8,826 bases of DNA from Opitutaceae bacterium (GTDB lineage: Bacteria; Verrucomicrobiota; Verrucomicrobiia; Opitutales; Opitutaceae). The notes below the pieces were generated by a model. That model did not search any database, had not been told where the DNA came from, and saw nothing but the letters and a program-made list of their open reading frames with translations. Below are positions 1-5,912 of the stretch, one piece after another. Within the stretch, counting starts at the first letter, position 1; the number at the start of each line of letters is the position of its first letter. The DNA is taken from NCBI GenBank assembly GCA_029979145.1, contig JAPOIC010000074.1, positions 1 through 8,826 on the forward strand, in the 5' to 3' direction. The position numbers and the translations under genes are program-made.

Positions 1-1
1 G

Positions 2-457
2 ACTCTCGCCGATCACGGCGGCAACTGGCTGGAGAGCCGCATGGGTCATCTCGGCGGACAATTTGCCGGCATTGTTCGCGCCGAGGTGGCCACGGACCGC
101 GCCGAGGAATTGATGAAAGCGCTGCAGGGACTTAAGCCCAAGGGATTGCGCGTGCTGGTGCACCATGATCAGGCGGCCGACTCTCCTGGAACCGCGACCG
201 GCGCCACGCTGGAATTGGTGGGCAATGACCGCCCGGGCATCCTTCGCGCCGTGTCCGGCGTGCTGGCTGCGCACGGCGTCAACGTCGAGGAACTCGCGTC
301 CGAACGCGTGAGCGCACCGATGGGCGGCGGCACGCTGTTTCAGGCGACCATCCGCGTGTCGGTGGCGGACGCCGCCGTGCTCGACGCGGTCCGCGCCGAC
401 TTCGAAAAGATTGCCGCCGACTTGATGGTCGACCTGCAGCTGCACCCGGGCTCCTGA
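2..457 (+). CDS. GcvR-like ACT-domain regulatory protein, 5' end outside window
   Basis: The open frame runs from the left edge, so the start codon lies upstream; the ATG at 41 is internal, because the 13 residues before it (TLADHGGNWLESR) already belong to the family. About 151 residues are present, against roughly 165-180 for complete relatives. The visible part holds the end of a first ACT-like domain (NWLESRMGHLGGQFAGIVR), a linker, and a second ACT domain beginning LELVGNDRPGILRAVSGVLA and continuing through NVEELASERVSAPMGG. This arrangement matches proteins annotated as glycine cleavage system transcriptional repressor GcvR: small cytoplasmic ACT-ACT proteins without a DNA-binding domain. 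In E. coli GcvR acts by binding the activator GcvA. I see no gcvA or gcv operon here, so the true partner and ligand are unknown. TGA stop at 455-457; repeat A starts about four bases later. The gene converges on the small membrane-protein gene. Sure of the family, not of the role. Confidence 0.85.
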   Translation, partial: TLADHGGNWLESRMGHLGGQFAGIVRAEVATDRAEELMKALQGLKPKGLRVLVHHDQAADSPGTATGATLELVGNDRPGILRAVSGVLAAHGVNVEELASERVSAPMGGGTLFQATIRVSVADAAVLDAVRADFEKIAADLMVDLQLHPGS

Positions 458-545
458 GTTTTTTAACAGGAGGACGCGGAGAGCGCAGAGGGTGGAGCCC
501 GTTGACCTCAACGCGCTTGGTTGAGGACTGGAGTTGGAAAACCAA

Positions 546-615
546 CGCGCCGAGGGCGGCGCATCCCCAGTATCGGCAGCATTGCTCGCACTGGAGTCGC
601 GGCGCCCTCGCCGCG
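546..615. repeat. GC-rich inverted repeat inside composite A
   Basis: CGCGCCGAGGGCGGCGC at 546-562 and GCGGCGCCCTCGCCGCG at 599-615 are inverted repeats matching at 15 of 17 positions; the two mismatches are symmetric C/G swaps. The 36-base loop has no notable feature. As RNA this would be a very stable stem. In composite B the equivalent slot holds a different palindrome (3050-3071), which makes this look like an exchangeable module. No U-tract follows directly on either strand, so it is not a classical intrinsic terminator. Confidence 0.75.
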
Positions 616-623
616 GTGGAGCG

Positions 624-731
624 ATTTTCACATGAGGCAACAGGGCCAGCGTAGATCAAATCATCCTGAGGAATTCCCGATCGGTCCGGTTTGATTCTCT
701 CCTCAGTTCCCTCCGTTAGCTCCTGTAAAAT
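624..731. repeat. Inner palindromic module of composite A
   Basis: An imperfect palindrome of about 108 bases, bounded by ATTTTCACATGAGG at the left and CTCCTGTAAAAT at the right, so its ends are inverted repeats of each other. The centre contains GAATTCCCGATCGG (671-684), identical in reverse complement to the centre of the matching module in B (2983-2996). AGATCAAATCA at 653-663 is also exactly shared, with 3004-3014. The arms consist of 9-nt units ending AAC on the - strand reading. Folded as RNA or single-stranded DNA it would make one long interrupted hairpin. Confidence 0.8.
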
Positions 732-815
732 CCTTTCCGTAGTCAGGGTCGAAACCTCCGCGCCCTCTGCGTCCTCCTGTGAAAATCTGGCCGGGTCATC
801 GCCCGCGATACCGAT

Positions 816-1001
816 TCATCGCTTAGAGTTTTGTCGTGCCAGCAACCACACGGTCGCGGCGGCAATGAGGTCGCCGCTAGCGAGGCCGAGGCGGAGGGGG
901 AGGGGGAGTTTGAGGGGGAGGACGATCAGGAGGATGGCTCCGATGACGAGGGCGGTGCAGGCGATGATGAGCGTCCGGTGCTGGCGGGATGGGTGGGGCA
1001 T
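816..1001 (-). CDS. Small two-helix membrane protein, function unknown
   Basis: A 61-residue product with real membrane-protein character: a basic N-terminus (MPHPSRQHR), a first hydrophobic helix at about residues 11-30 (LIIACTALVIGAILLIVLPL), a short basic, proline-containing turn (KLPLPLR), a second helix at about 37-54 (ending AAATVWLL) and a basic tail ARQNSKR. The basic N-terminus and tail suggest both ends lie in the cytoplasm. I do not recognise the family. The ATG at 999-1001 is chosen because it directly precedes the hydrophobic part; no Shine-Dalgarno sequence precedes it. It lies 107 bases downstream of the histidine kinase on the same strand, separated by the inverted repeats at 1026-1102, so co-transcription is possible but unproven. 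The + strand frames across this stretch are low-complexity Glu/Gly/Arg and are not credible. Reality as a gene is likely but not certain, given its length. Confidence 0.6.
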   Translation of the reverse strand: MPHPSRQHRTLIIACTALVIGAILLIVLPLKLPLPLRLGLASGDLIAAATVWLLARQNSKR

Positions 1002-1025
1002 GGCGGAAGGTGGATGGGGTCGGAT

Positions 1026-1102
1026 CGTTCTCGTTCTCTTAATCTTTCTCTCAGGGTATTCTTTCGGAAGAGAACGAGAACGTTTACGAGAAAGAGAAAG
1101 AT
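1026..1102. repeat. Two interlocking inverted repeats between kinase and small gene
   Basis: CGTTCTCGTTCTCTT at 1026-1040 is a perfect 15-base inverted repeat of AAGAGAACGAGAACG at 1068-1082. A second perfect pair, ATCTTTCTCT at 1042-1051 and AGAGAAAGAT at 1093-1102, starts inside the loop of the first and ends outside it, so the two stems cross as in a pseudoknot. The left part is pyrimidine-rich and the right part purine-rich on the + strand. The B' arm ends seven bases before the kinase's TGA stop (1109-1111). On the - strand the segment would sit in the kinase's 3' untranslated region or in the leader of the small gene. It could act as a terminator or processing site, or be another dispersed repeat; no clear U-tract follows it on the - strand. 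Confidence 0.7.
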
Positions 1103-1108
1103 GGGGAA

Positions 1109-2827
1109 TCAGTGCGCGAGGGGGAGAGTGATGCGCATGGTGGTGCCGCCGGGGCCGGTGGCGGCGAGGGTGATGTCGCCGCGATGGCTGAGGAGGATGC
1201 GCTTGGCGATGGCGAGGCCGAGGCCGGTGCCGTCGGGGCGGCCGGAGAGGAAGGAGTCGAAGATGCGGTTGGCAATGTCTGGCGGGATGCCGTTGCCGGT
1301 GTCGGTGATGTCGAGCGTGGCGCAGGGCAAGCCTCCTTGATCTCGTGTGCCGACGCTCAAGGAGATTGTGCCGCCGTCGGGCATGGCGTGGGTGGAATTG
1401 AGAATGAGGTTGAGCAGAACCTGCTGCAGCTGGCCCTTGTGGCCCTCGACCACGGGCGACACGCCGGGGGTCTCGAAGTGCAGGCGGATCTTGGCTTGGG
1501 CGAGCTTGAGGCGGACCAGCACTAGGGTGTCGTTGACAATGTCGACCAGCGCCCAGCGCGAGTGCAGGCCGGAGGATGGCGACTTGCCGAACTGCAGCAC
1601 GCGCATGACGATGGCCTCGAGCTGGTCGAGCTTTTCGCTGATGACGCGCATGTCGGTGCGCCGCGGGTCGTGCTCCGGGAAGTCGAGCCCAAGGCCGCCG
1701 TGCAGGAGCTTGAGGACGGTGAGCGGGTTGCGAATTTCGTGCGCGATCTCGGCGGCGAGCAGGCCGAGGGTGGTGAGCTGCTCGTTCTTGCGGAGCGTTT
1801 CCTCGCTTTGGAAAACACGGGCGTAGAGCCTGGCGTTTTCCAATGCCACGGCTCCCAGATTGGCGAGGCCGGCGCAGAGGCGCTTGGCGTCATTGTCGAA
1901 GCGCTGCACGCGCTCGCTGAACAGGGCGAGCACGCCGAGGACGTCGTGCTCGTAGATCAACGGCGTGATCAGCACGGAGTGCAGCGCGGGATCTTCCGGC
2001 AGGTCGGCGAGCGAACGGAATTCCGGCGACTGGATATCGCCGAACTCGGTCTGGCGCGACGTGCGGACGGTGGCGGCAACGAGGCAGGAGTCGGCGGGGA
2101 GGTCGCCGTTGGGGGCGGCAACGCCGGCGGGGGTGTGTAGCGACACGCAGCGGACGGTGTCGCGGGCGTTGTCGTGCAGGAAAAGTGCGGCGGAGCGTCC
2201 GCCGAGCATGTGGCAGGCGTCGCGGGTGAGGGAGTCGAAGAGCTCCTGCGACTCGAGTTTGCCGACGAGTGATTGTCCGGTGGTGATGAGCGTTTCGAGC
2301 TGGCGACCCTTGCCTTCAAGTTGTTCGAGCAGCCAGAGCCGGCGCAGGACTCGGGCGGTTTCGTCGGCCAGCCGTATTAGCCGTGCGAGGTCGGCGTCGC
2401 AAAAGCTGTCGGGTCCGTCGCGATCAAGGGCGATGACGCCCAAGATGCGTTCGTCGACCGCGAGGGGGGCCGCCATCTGGCATTGGGTGGCGTCGCGCAT
2501 GGGTCGGTAGCGGTTGTCCTGCGCGACTTGGCCGACGAGGACGGGTTGACCGTGAAGGGCGGCCCAACCGGGCAGGCCTTGGCCAAGTTCCAAGCCGGGA
2601 GAACCGGGTCCGACGTTGAGCTGATGGGTGGTCTCGAACTCCAGGCGGTTGCTCTCCGGGTTGATGATCAGCAGGGAACCGCCGTCGGCGCCCAAGGTTT
2701 CCATCACCGCCGTGAGCGCAGCGTGCGCCACGGCCGTATGCTCGGCCGGGCCGGTCGCCAATGAGGCGATGCGATAAAGCGCCGGCAGGATGTCGGCGTC
2801 AGTCGCGGGCGGCGGGTTGGATTCCAC
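1109..2827 (-). CDS. GAF-GAF sensor histidine kinase (orphan, cytoplasmic)
   Basis: Predicted 572-residue two-component sensor kinase. From the chosen GTG start: GAF domain at about residues 12-165 (ALYRIASLATG, GADGGSLLIIN, LPGWAALHGQPVLV, ILGVIALDR); second GAF at about 175-340 (LLGVLALFSERV-type strand at 296-307, then LANLGAVALENARLYARV leading into a helix); HisKA with the phospho-acceptor H363 in AEIAHEIRNPLT; and HATPase_c with N box around N477 (NLILNSTHAM), G1 box D509-TGNG, F box IFDSFLSG and G2 box GTGLGLAIAKRI at 533-543. All catalytic motifs are intact. No membrane segment or signal peptide, so it should sense a cytoplasmic cue; the GAF ligand cannot be told. GTG at 2825-2827 is preferred because the frame further upstream only translates repeat B and the 3' end of glnD in the wrong frame, while the first ATG lies inside GAF1. 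No Shine-Dalgarno sequence. No response regulator is present in the window. It follows glnD on the same strand after a 292-base gap filled largely by repeat B. Confidence 0.9.
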   Translation of the reverse strand: MESNPPPATDADILPALYRIASLATGPAEHTAVAHAALTAVMETLGADGGSLLIINPESNRLEFETTHQLNVGPGSPGLELGQGLPGWAALHGQPVLVGQVAQDNRYRPMRDATQCQMAAPLAVDERILGVIALDRDGPDSFCDADLARLIRLADETARVLRRLWLLEQLEGKGRQLETLITTGQSLVGKLESQELFDSLTRDACHMLGGRSAALFLHDNARDTVRCVSLHTPAGVAAPNGDLPADSCLVAATVRTSRQTEFGDIQSPEFRSLADLPEDPALHSVLITPLIYEHDVLGVLALFSERVQRFDNDAKRLCAGLANLGAVALENARLYARVFQSEETLRKNEQLTTLGLLAAEIAHEIRNPLTVLKLLHGGLGLDFPEHDPRRTDMRVISEKLDQLEAIVMRVLQFGKSPSSGLHSRWALVDIVNDTLVLVRLKLAQAKIRLHFETPGVSPVVEGHKGQLQQVLLNLILNSTHAMPDGGTISLSVGTRDQGGLPCATLDITDTGNGIPPDIANRIFDSFLSGRPDGTGLGLAIAKRILLSHRGDITLAATGPGGTTMRITLPLAH

Positions 2828-2938
2828 GCGGGGAGTTTTCGACTTGGGTCCGCGGGGGCAACTTCCGTTTGCGGTTCGTGGGGTGTTTACAGGAGAACGC
2901 AGAGGGCGCGGAGAAATCGAGCCTGCTGGCAGATGGGG

Positions 2939-3042
2939 TTTACAGGAGGGAACGGAGGGAACTGAGGAAGAACCAAACCGTGCCGATCGGGAATTCTTCG
3001 GGTTGATTTGATCTCCGTTGGCTCTGTTGCCTCCTGTGAAAA
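2939..3042. repeat. Inner palindromic module of composite B
   Basis: Imperfect palindrome of 104 bases running from TTTACAGGAGGGAAC to GCCTCCTGTGAAAA. The left arm reads as tandem 9-mers, GGAGGGAAC twice and then TGAGGA. The reverse complement of the right arm reads GGAGGCAAC, AGAGCCAAC, GGAGAT. The centre carries CCGATCGGGAATTC (2983-2996), conserved exactly in A. It is the best-conserved part of the composite and probably forms a hairpin in RNA made from the glnD-kinase strand. Confidence 0.8.
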
Positions 3043-3049
3043 TTAGAAA

Positions 3050-3071
3050 GGCGGGGATTCGAATCCCCGCC
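3050..3071. repeat. Perfect 22-bp palindrome, tRNA T-arm-like core
   Basis: GGCGGGGATTC at 3050-3060 is followed directly by its reverse complement GAATCCCCGCC at 3061-3071. The middle, GATTCGAATC, resembles the tRNA T-loop (TTCGAAT), but there is no acceptor, D or anticodon arm nearby. It sits in composite B where A carries the unrelated hairpin at 546-615. It could be a REP-type module, a dyad protein-binding site, or the tip of a hairpin. Confidence 0.8.
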
Positions 3072-3119
3072 CTACAATTCTCCGCGTGCTCCGCGGCCTC
3101 CTGTAAAACGAATCCGGCC

Positions 3120-5912
3120 CTAGCTGGCGGCGGCGGCGTCTTCGGCGGGCTTGATGATGCCGGTGAGGACGTCGCGCAGTTCGAGCAGGCGCTCTTCGTC
3201 GGCGGGTTTCGCCGGATCGGAGCTCTCGATGTAGAAGGTGTCGATGGCGATGCCGCGCTCGGTGCCGATGCGGGCAAAGGTGATGTCGAAACCTTGCTTG
3301 GAAATGGCCTTGGCGAGACGGAAGAGCAGGCCGATCTGGTCGCGCGCCTGAATCTCGACGATGGTGCGGTCCATCGTGAGTTCGTGGTAGACCTCGACGG
3401 TTGGCGGGAAGGAGGTGTGCGGGCCGTTGTTCGGGTTGAGGGTGAAGCGACTGACGTGCTTCTTGGCCTCGGTCACGATCTGCGGGTAAAGGTCCTTGTC
3501 CGTGAGCAGGGCGGCCTCGACAGTCTTTTCAAAGATGGCCTGGGCGTTGGCGTTCTGCACCACGCCGCGGCCGGGTTCGACGACGTAGAACGTGTCGATG
3601 GCGATGTGGTCGGAGCGCGAGTTGACCTTGGCGCTGAGAATGGAAAGCCCCGCGACGTTGAACGCGCCGGCGAGTTTGTAGAACAGCCCGGCGCGGTCCC
3701 AGGTTACGACGTGCACGATCGTGTAGGAGCGGTTGAGGTCGTCATGCCACTCGATGACCGGGCGCAGGGAGCCGACGGATTCGGCGGCCGAGATGGTCTG
3801 GAGCAACCGGTGCACCATCTGGATGTGCAGCGCAATTTCGTCGGTCTCGGTGTGGATCGAGTAGCGCTCGGGCAGGAGCCCGAAGTGGGCGATGATTTCG
3901 TCGGCGCTGATGCCGGGAATCTTCCGGGCAATGAGTTCCTGCTGGGTCATTTTCTTGCGTTCGAGATAGCGGTCCTGAACTGCGTCGCCAAGCTTCAAGC
4001 GTTCCAGCGTCCGGCGGTAGAGGCCGGTGTGGAGCGTGTCCTTGTAGCTGTTCCAAAGCGAGGCGGCGGTGCCGCGGGCGTCGCAGAACGTGTGGACGTA
4101 AAGAAAGCGGAGATGTTCGGGCTCTTGGACGAGTTCGGCAAAAGCGGCTGCGGTCTGGGGATCATCAATGTCACGCTTCTGCCAGAATCGTGCCATGATG
4201 AGATGATTTTTGATAATGTAGGCGACGATCGACTGGTTCTCGGCGGACAAGCCCAGGCGCTTCACGATGGGGGCGGCGATGCGCACCCCGCTTTCGGCGT
4301 GGCCCTGGATGCCGTCGGCCTTGCCGATATCATGCAGCAGCAAAATGAGATACAACAGCGGCGGGTCGGCGGTTTCGTGCAGGGCCTCACGGTATTTCAG
4401 GGTGATGGGCTCGGCCTCGGAGAACACCCGGTCGAGCTCGCGGATGGAGTTCAGCGTGTGCACGTCCGCCGTGTAGCGGTGGTAATACTCATGCTGCACC
4501 AGGCAGGTGATTTCGTTGAACTCCGGGATGAACCGGCCGAGCACCCCGAGCTCATGCATCAGGCTGAGGCTGGGGTGCACATTGCCAACCTCGCTGAGGA
4601 GGGCCTTGAAACTCAGGTAGGCGTCCTTCGAGTGCCGCACTTCCTCCGTAATGAGGTCGAGATTTTCCCGAATCAGGCTGGTAAGGTGAAAATTTGGCGC
4701 GCAGTCCAGCTGCTGGCAGTGGCGGAACACGCGGATGAGCCGCACCGGATCAGCCGCGAAGACGCCCGGGCGTTCGGCGGCGAGCTCCTGGCCGCGCACG
4801 ATGAAACCATCGATCCGCTTTGCCTTTTGGTAGCGTTGGGCGCGCAGCACCTCGCGGAACGAGATGTTGGAGTTGTCGGGTTTCTCGATGGTGAGGGCGA
4901 GGCGGTTCTCGATCCGCTTGGAGAGCCGGTAAATCGCGCGCGCGGCCTGATAGTAATCCTGCATGAACGCCTCGACGCGCTCGAGGTCGATTTCATGGGT
5001 GTAGCCCAGCGCGCGCGCGAGTCGCGGCTGGATTTCCAAATCCAGCGTGTCGGTCGGATGGCTGACCATGAAGTGCAGCTGGTTGCGCACCCGGAGCAGG
5101 AAATTGTAAGACCGGTCGAACTCCGCCACATCCTGCTCGCCGAGGTAGTTCTGGCTGACGAGTTCGGTCATCGTGGTGACGCCGAGCTTCACCCGGGCCA
5201 TCCAGAGGGTGTTCTGATAATCCCGCAGGCCGCCGACGCCGTTTTTGATGTCCGGCTCCAGGAGAAAAACGGTGTTGCCCGCCTTGGCGCGGCGCGAGGC
5301 CTGGTCGCCCAGCCGCTGGGCGATGTAGTCCATCGGCTGGTCGGTGGTGAAATAGCTGCGATAGGCTTGGGCGAAACTTTCGAACAGGGATTTCGAGCCG
5401 CCGAGAAAGCGGGCTTCCAGAAGGGAGGTCTTGGTCTGGATGTCTTTGCGTGCCTCGGCGAAGACCTCCTCGACCGTGCGGGAGGAATGGCCGACCTTCA
5501 GGCCGCAGTCCCAGAGCGGGTAGAGGATCTCGTTGGTGAGATGTTCCTGCAGGGGTTTGACCACCGCGGACTTGGTCTTGCTGGGGTAGAGAAACATCAC
5601 GTCGACGTCGCTCAACGGGCTGAGTTCGCCGCGGCCGTAGCCGCCAAGGGCAAGAAGCGCCATCGGGGTCGGCAGGGCGCCGTGGGGGTAGGTGGTCACC
5701 GCCATCCGCAGGAGGGCGGAAAGCAATTCGTCCACTACCGCCGCCCGGGCGTGGGCGATGACCAGGCCGGATTCGCCCGCGGCATGCCGCGCCTTGATCG
5801 CCTCGGTGCGCGCCTGGAGAAACGCCTTGCAGCGGGTCAGCCGTTCGCCGGCGCCGGTGCCCGGGGGCAGGGTCAGCGGGGAATCAGCGGGGGGCGGGGT
5901 GGATTCGGCCAT
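3120..5912 (-). CDS. glnD: PII uridylyltransferase / uridylyl-removing enzyme (GlnD)
   Basis: Predicted 930-residue bifunctional enzyme (E. coli GlnD is 890). It attaches UMP to a tyrosine of PII proteins under nitrogen limitation and removes it when glutamine is high, thereby steering glutamine synthetase adenylylation and NtrB/NtrC signalling in many bacteria. Domains in order: nucleotidyltransferase with GGYGRGEL at residues 90-97 and the metal-binding pair D102/D104 in SPLSDVDVMF; the family signature LEPDIKNGVGGLRD at 218-231; HD hydrolase domain with HRYTADVHTL from 478, H527-D528 in LLLHDIGKADG and H538; C-terminal ACT1 from about 731 (VVTWDRAGLFYKLAGAFNVAG) and ACT2 from about 850 (IQARDQIGLLFRLAKAIS), which bind glutamine in the characterised family. 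Both catalytic centres look intact. The ATG at 5910-5912 gives a Pro/Ser-rich leader of about 20 residues before conserved sequence; no Shine-Dalgarno sequence precedes it. TAG stop at 3120-3122. Neither glnB nor amtB is in the window. Divergent from valS. Confidence 0.97.
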   Translation of the reverse strand: MAESTPPPADSPLTLPPGTGAGERLTRCKAFLQARTEAIKARHAAGESGLVIAHARAAVVDELLSALLRMAVTTYPHGALPTPMALLALGGYGRGELSPLSDVDVMFLYPSKTKSAVVKPLQEHLTNEILYPLWDCGLKVGHSSRTVEEVFAEARKDIQTKTSLLEARFLGGSKSLFESFAQAYRSYFTTDQPMDYIAQRLGDQASRRAKAGNTVFLLEPDIKNGVGGLRDYQNTLWMARVKLGVTTMTELVSQNYLGEQDVAEFDRSYNFLLRVRNQLHFMVSHPTDTLDLEIQPRLARALGYTHEIDLERVEAFMQDYYQAARAIYRLSKRIENRLALTIEKPDNSNISFREVLRAQRYQKAKRIDGFIVRGQELAAERPGVFAADPVRLIRVFRHCQQLDCAPNFHLTSLIRENLDLITEEVRHSKDAYLSFKALLSEVGNVHPSLSLMHELGVLGRFIPEFNEITCLVQHEYYHRYTADVHTLNSIRELDRVFSEAEPITLKYREALHETADPPLLYLILLLHDIGKADGIQGHAESGVRIAAPIVKRLGLSAENQSIVAYIIKNHLIMARFWQKRDIDDPQTAAAFAELVQEPEHLRFLYVHTFCDARGTAASLWNSYKDTLHTGLYRRTLERLKLGDAVQDRYLERKKMTQQELIARKIPGISADEIIAHFGLLPERYSIHTETDEIALHIQMVHRLLQTISAAESVGSLRPVIEWHDDLNRSYTIVHVVTWDRAGLFYKLAGAFNVAGLSILSAKVNSRSDHIAIDTFYVVEPGRGVVQNANAQAIFEKTVEAALLTDKDLYPQIVTEAKKHVSRFTLNPNNGPHTSFPPTVEVYHELTMDRTIVEIQARDQIGLLFRLAKAISKQGFDITFARIGTERGIAIDTFYIESSDPAKPADEERLLELRDVLTGIIKPAEDAAAAS

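Larger units (their letters stand above)
461..785. repeat. Composite intergenic repeat A (inverted relative to B)
   Basis: This fills the gene-free stretch between the GcvR-like gene and the small membrane-protein gene. Its outer arms are inverted repeats: 461-491 against 755-785 match at 27 of 31 positions as reverse complements. Between them, read on the - strand, lie a short spacer, an imperfect palindrome (624-731), a GC-rich hairpin (546-615) and two small hairpins: CCTCAAC/GTTGAGG at 506-526 and GTTGG/CCAAC with an A4 loop at 533-546. The same module order appears on the + strand in repeat B at 2886-3108. Exact shared blocks include 756-772 with 2897-2913 (17 nt), 700-717 with 2951-2968 (18 nt) and 671-684 with 2983-2996 (14 nt), all in opposite orientation. 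Longer frames across it are products of stop-poor, GC-rich repeat sequence and show no protein character. It resembles dispersed MITE/REP-like elements; copy number elsewhere in the genome cannot be seen. Confidence 0.85.
2886..3108. repeat. Composite intergenic repeat B
   Basis: Occupies most of the gap between glnD and the histidine kinase. Outer arms TTTACAGGAG... at 2886-2915 and ...CTCCTGTAAA at 3078-3107 are inverted repeats (25 of 30 positions). Inside, in order on the + strand: a 23-base spacer, an inner palindrome (2939-3042), a perfect 22-base palindrome (3050-3071), then the right outer arm. Repeat A has the same order on the - strand. The right arm ends 12 bases from the glnD stop codon, and the left arm begins 58 bases before the kinase start, so the kinase promoter must lie in those 58 bases, within B, or further upstream at glnD. 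No transposase or other coding sequence is present; it would be non-autonomous if mobile. Confidence 0.85.

Noticed and set aside
41..457. Complete gene starting at ATG 41
   Set aside because: The frame is open to the left edge, and the residues before ATG 41 (DHGGNWLESR) match the family, so the gene is truncated by the window instead of starting there.
279..659. A 126-residue - strand frame across the end of the GcvR-like gene and repeat A
   Set aside because: Arg/Pro-rich translation of repeat and antisense sequence; no protein character, and it overlaps a real ACT-domain gene.
691..1340. Plus-strand frames (146 and 169 residues) over the small gene and kinase 3' end
   Set aside because: They consist of translated repeats plus Glu/Gly/Asp runs complementary to the membrane protein and the kinase; no start context or domain.
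3045..3078. tRNA gene suggested by the TTCGAAT core
   Set aside because: Only a T-arm-like palindrome is present; the acceptor stem, D arm, anticodon arm and CCA-side pairing are missing, and the T-arm closing pair would be mismatched.
461..3108. CRISPR array
   Set aside because: The repeated units are inverted, purine-rich 9-mers within palindromes, without uniform repeats separated by unique spacers, and no cas gene is present.
461..3108. Composite transposon or insertion sequence pair
   Set aside because: Neither composite encodes a transposase, and I could not identify target-site duplications; at most these are non-autonomous elements.
2828..3277. N-terminal extension of the kinase to an ATG at 3277 (722 residues)
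   Set aside because: The extra 150 residues translate repeat B (for example RAGIRIPA from the 22-bp palindrome) and glnD in the wrong frame; they are Ser/Pro/Ala low complexity with no domain.
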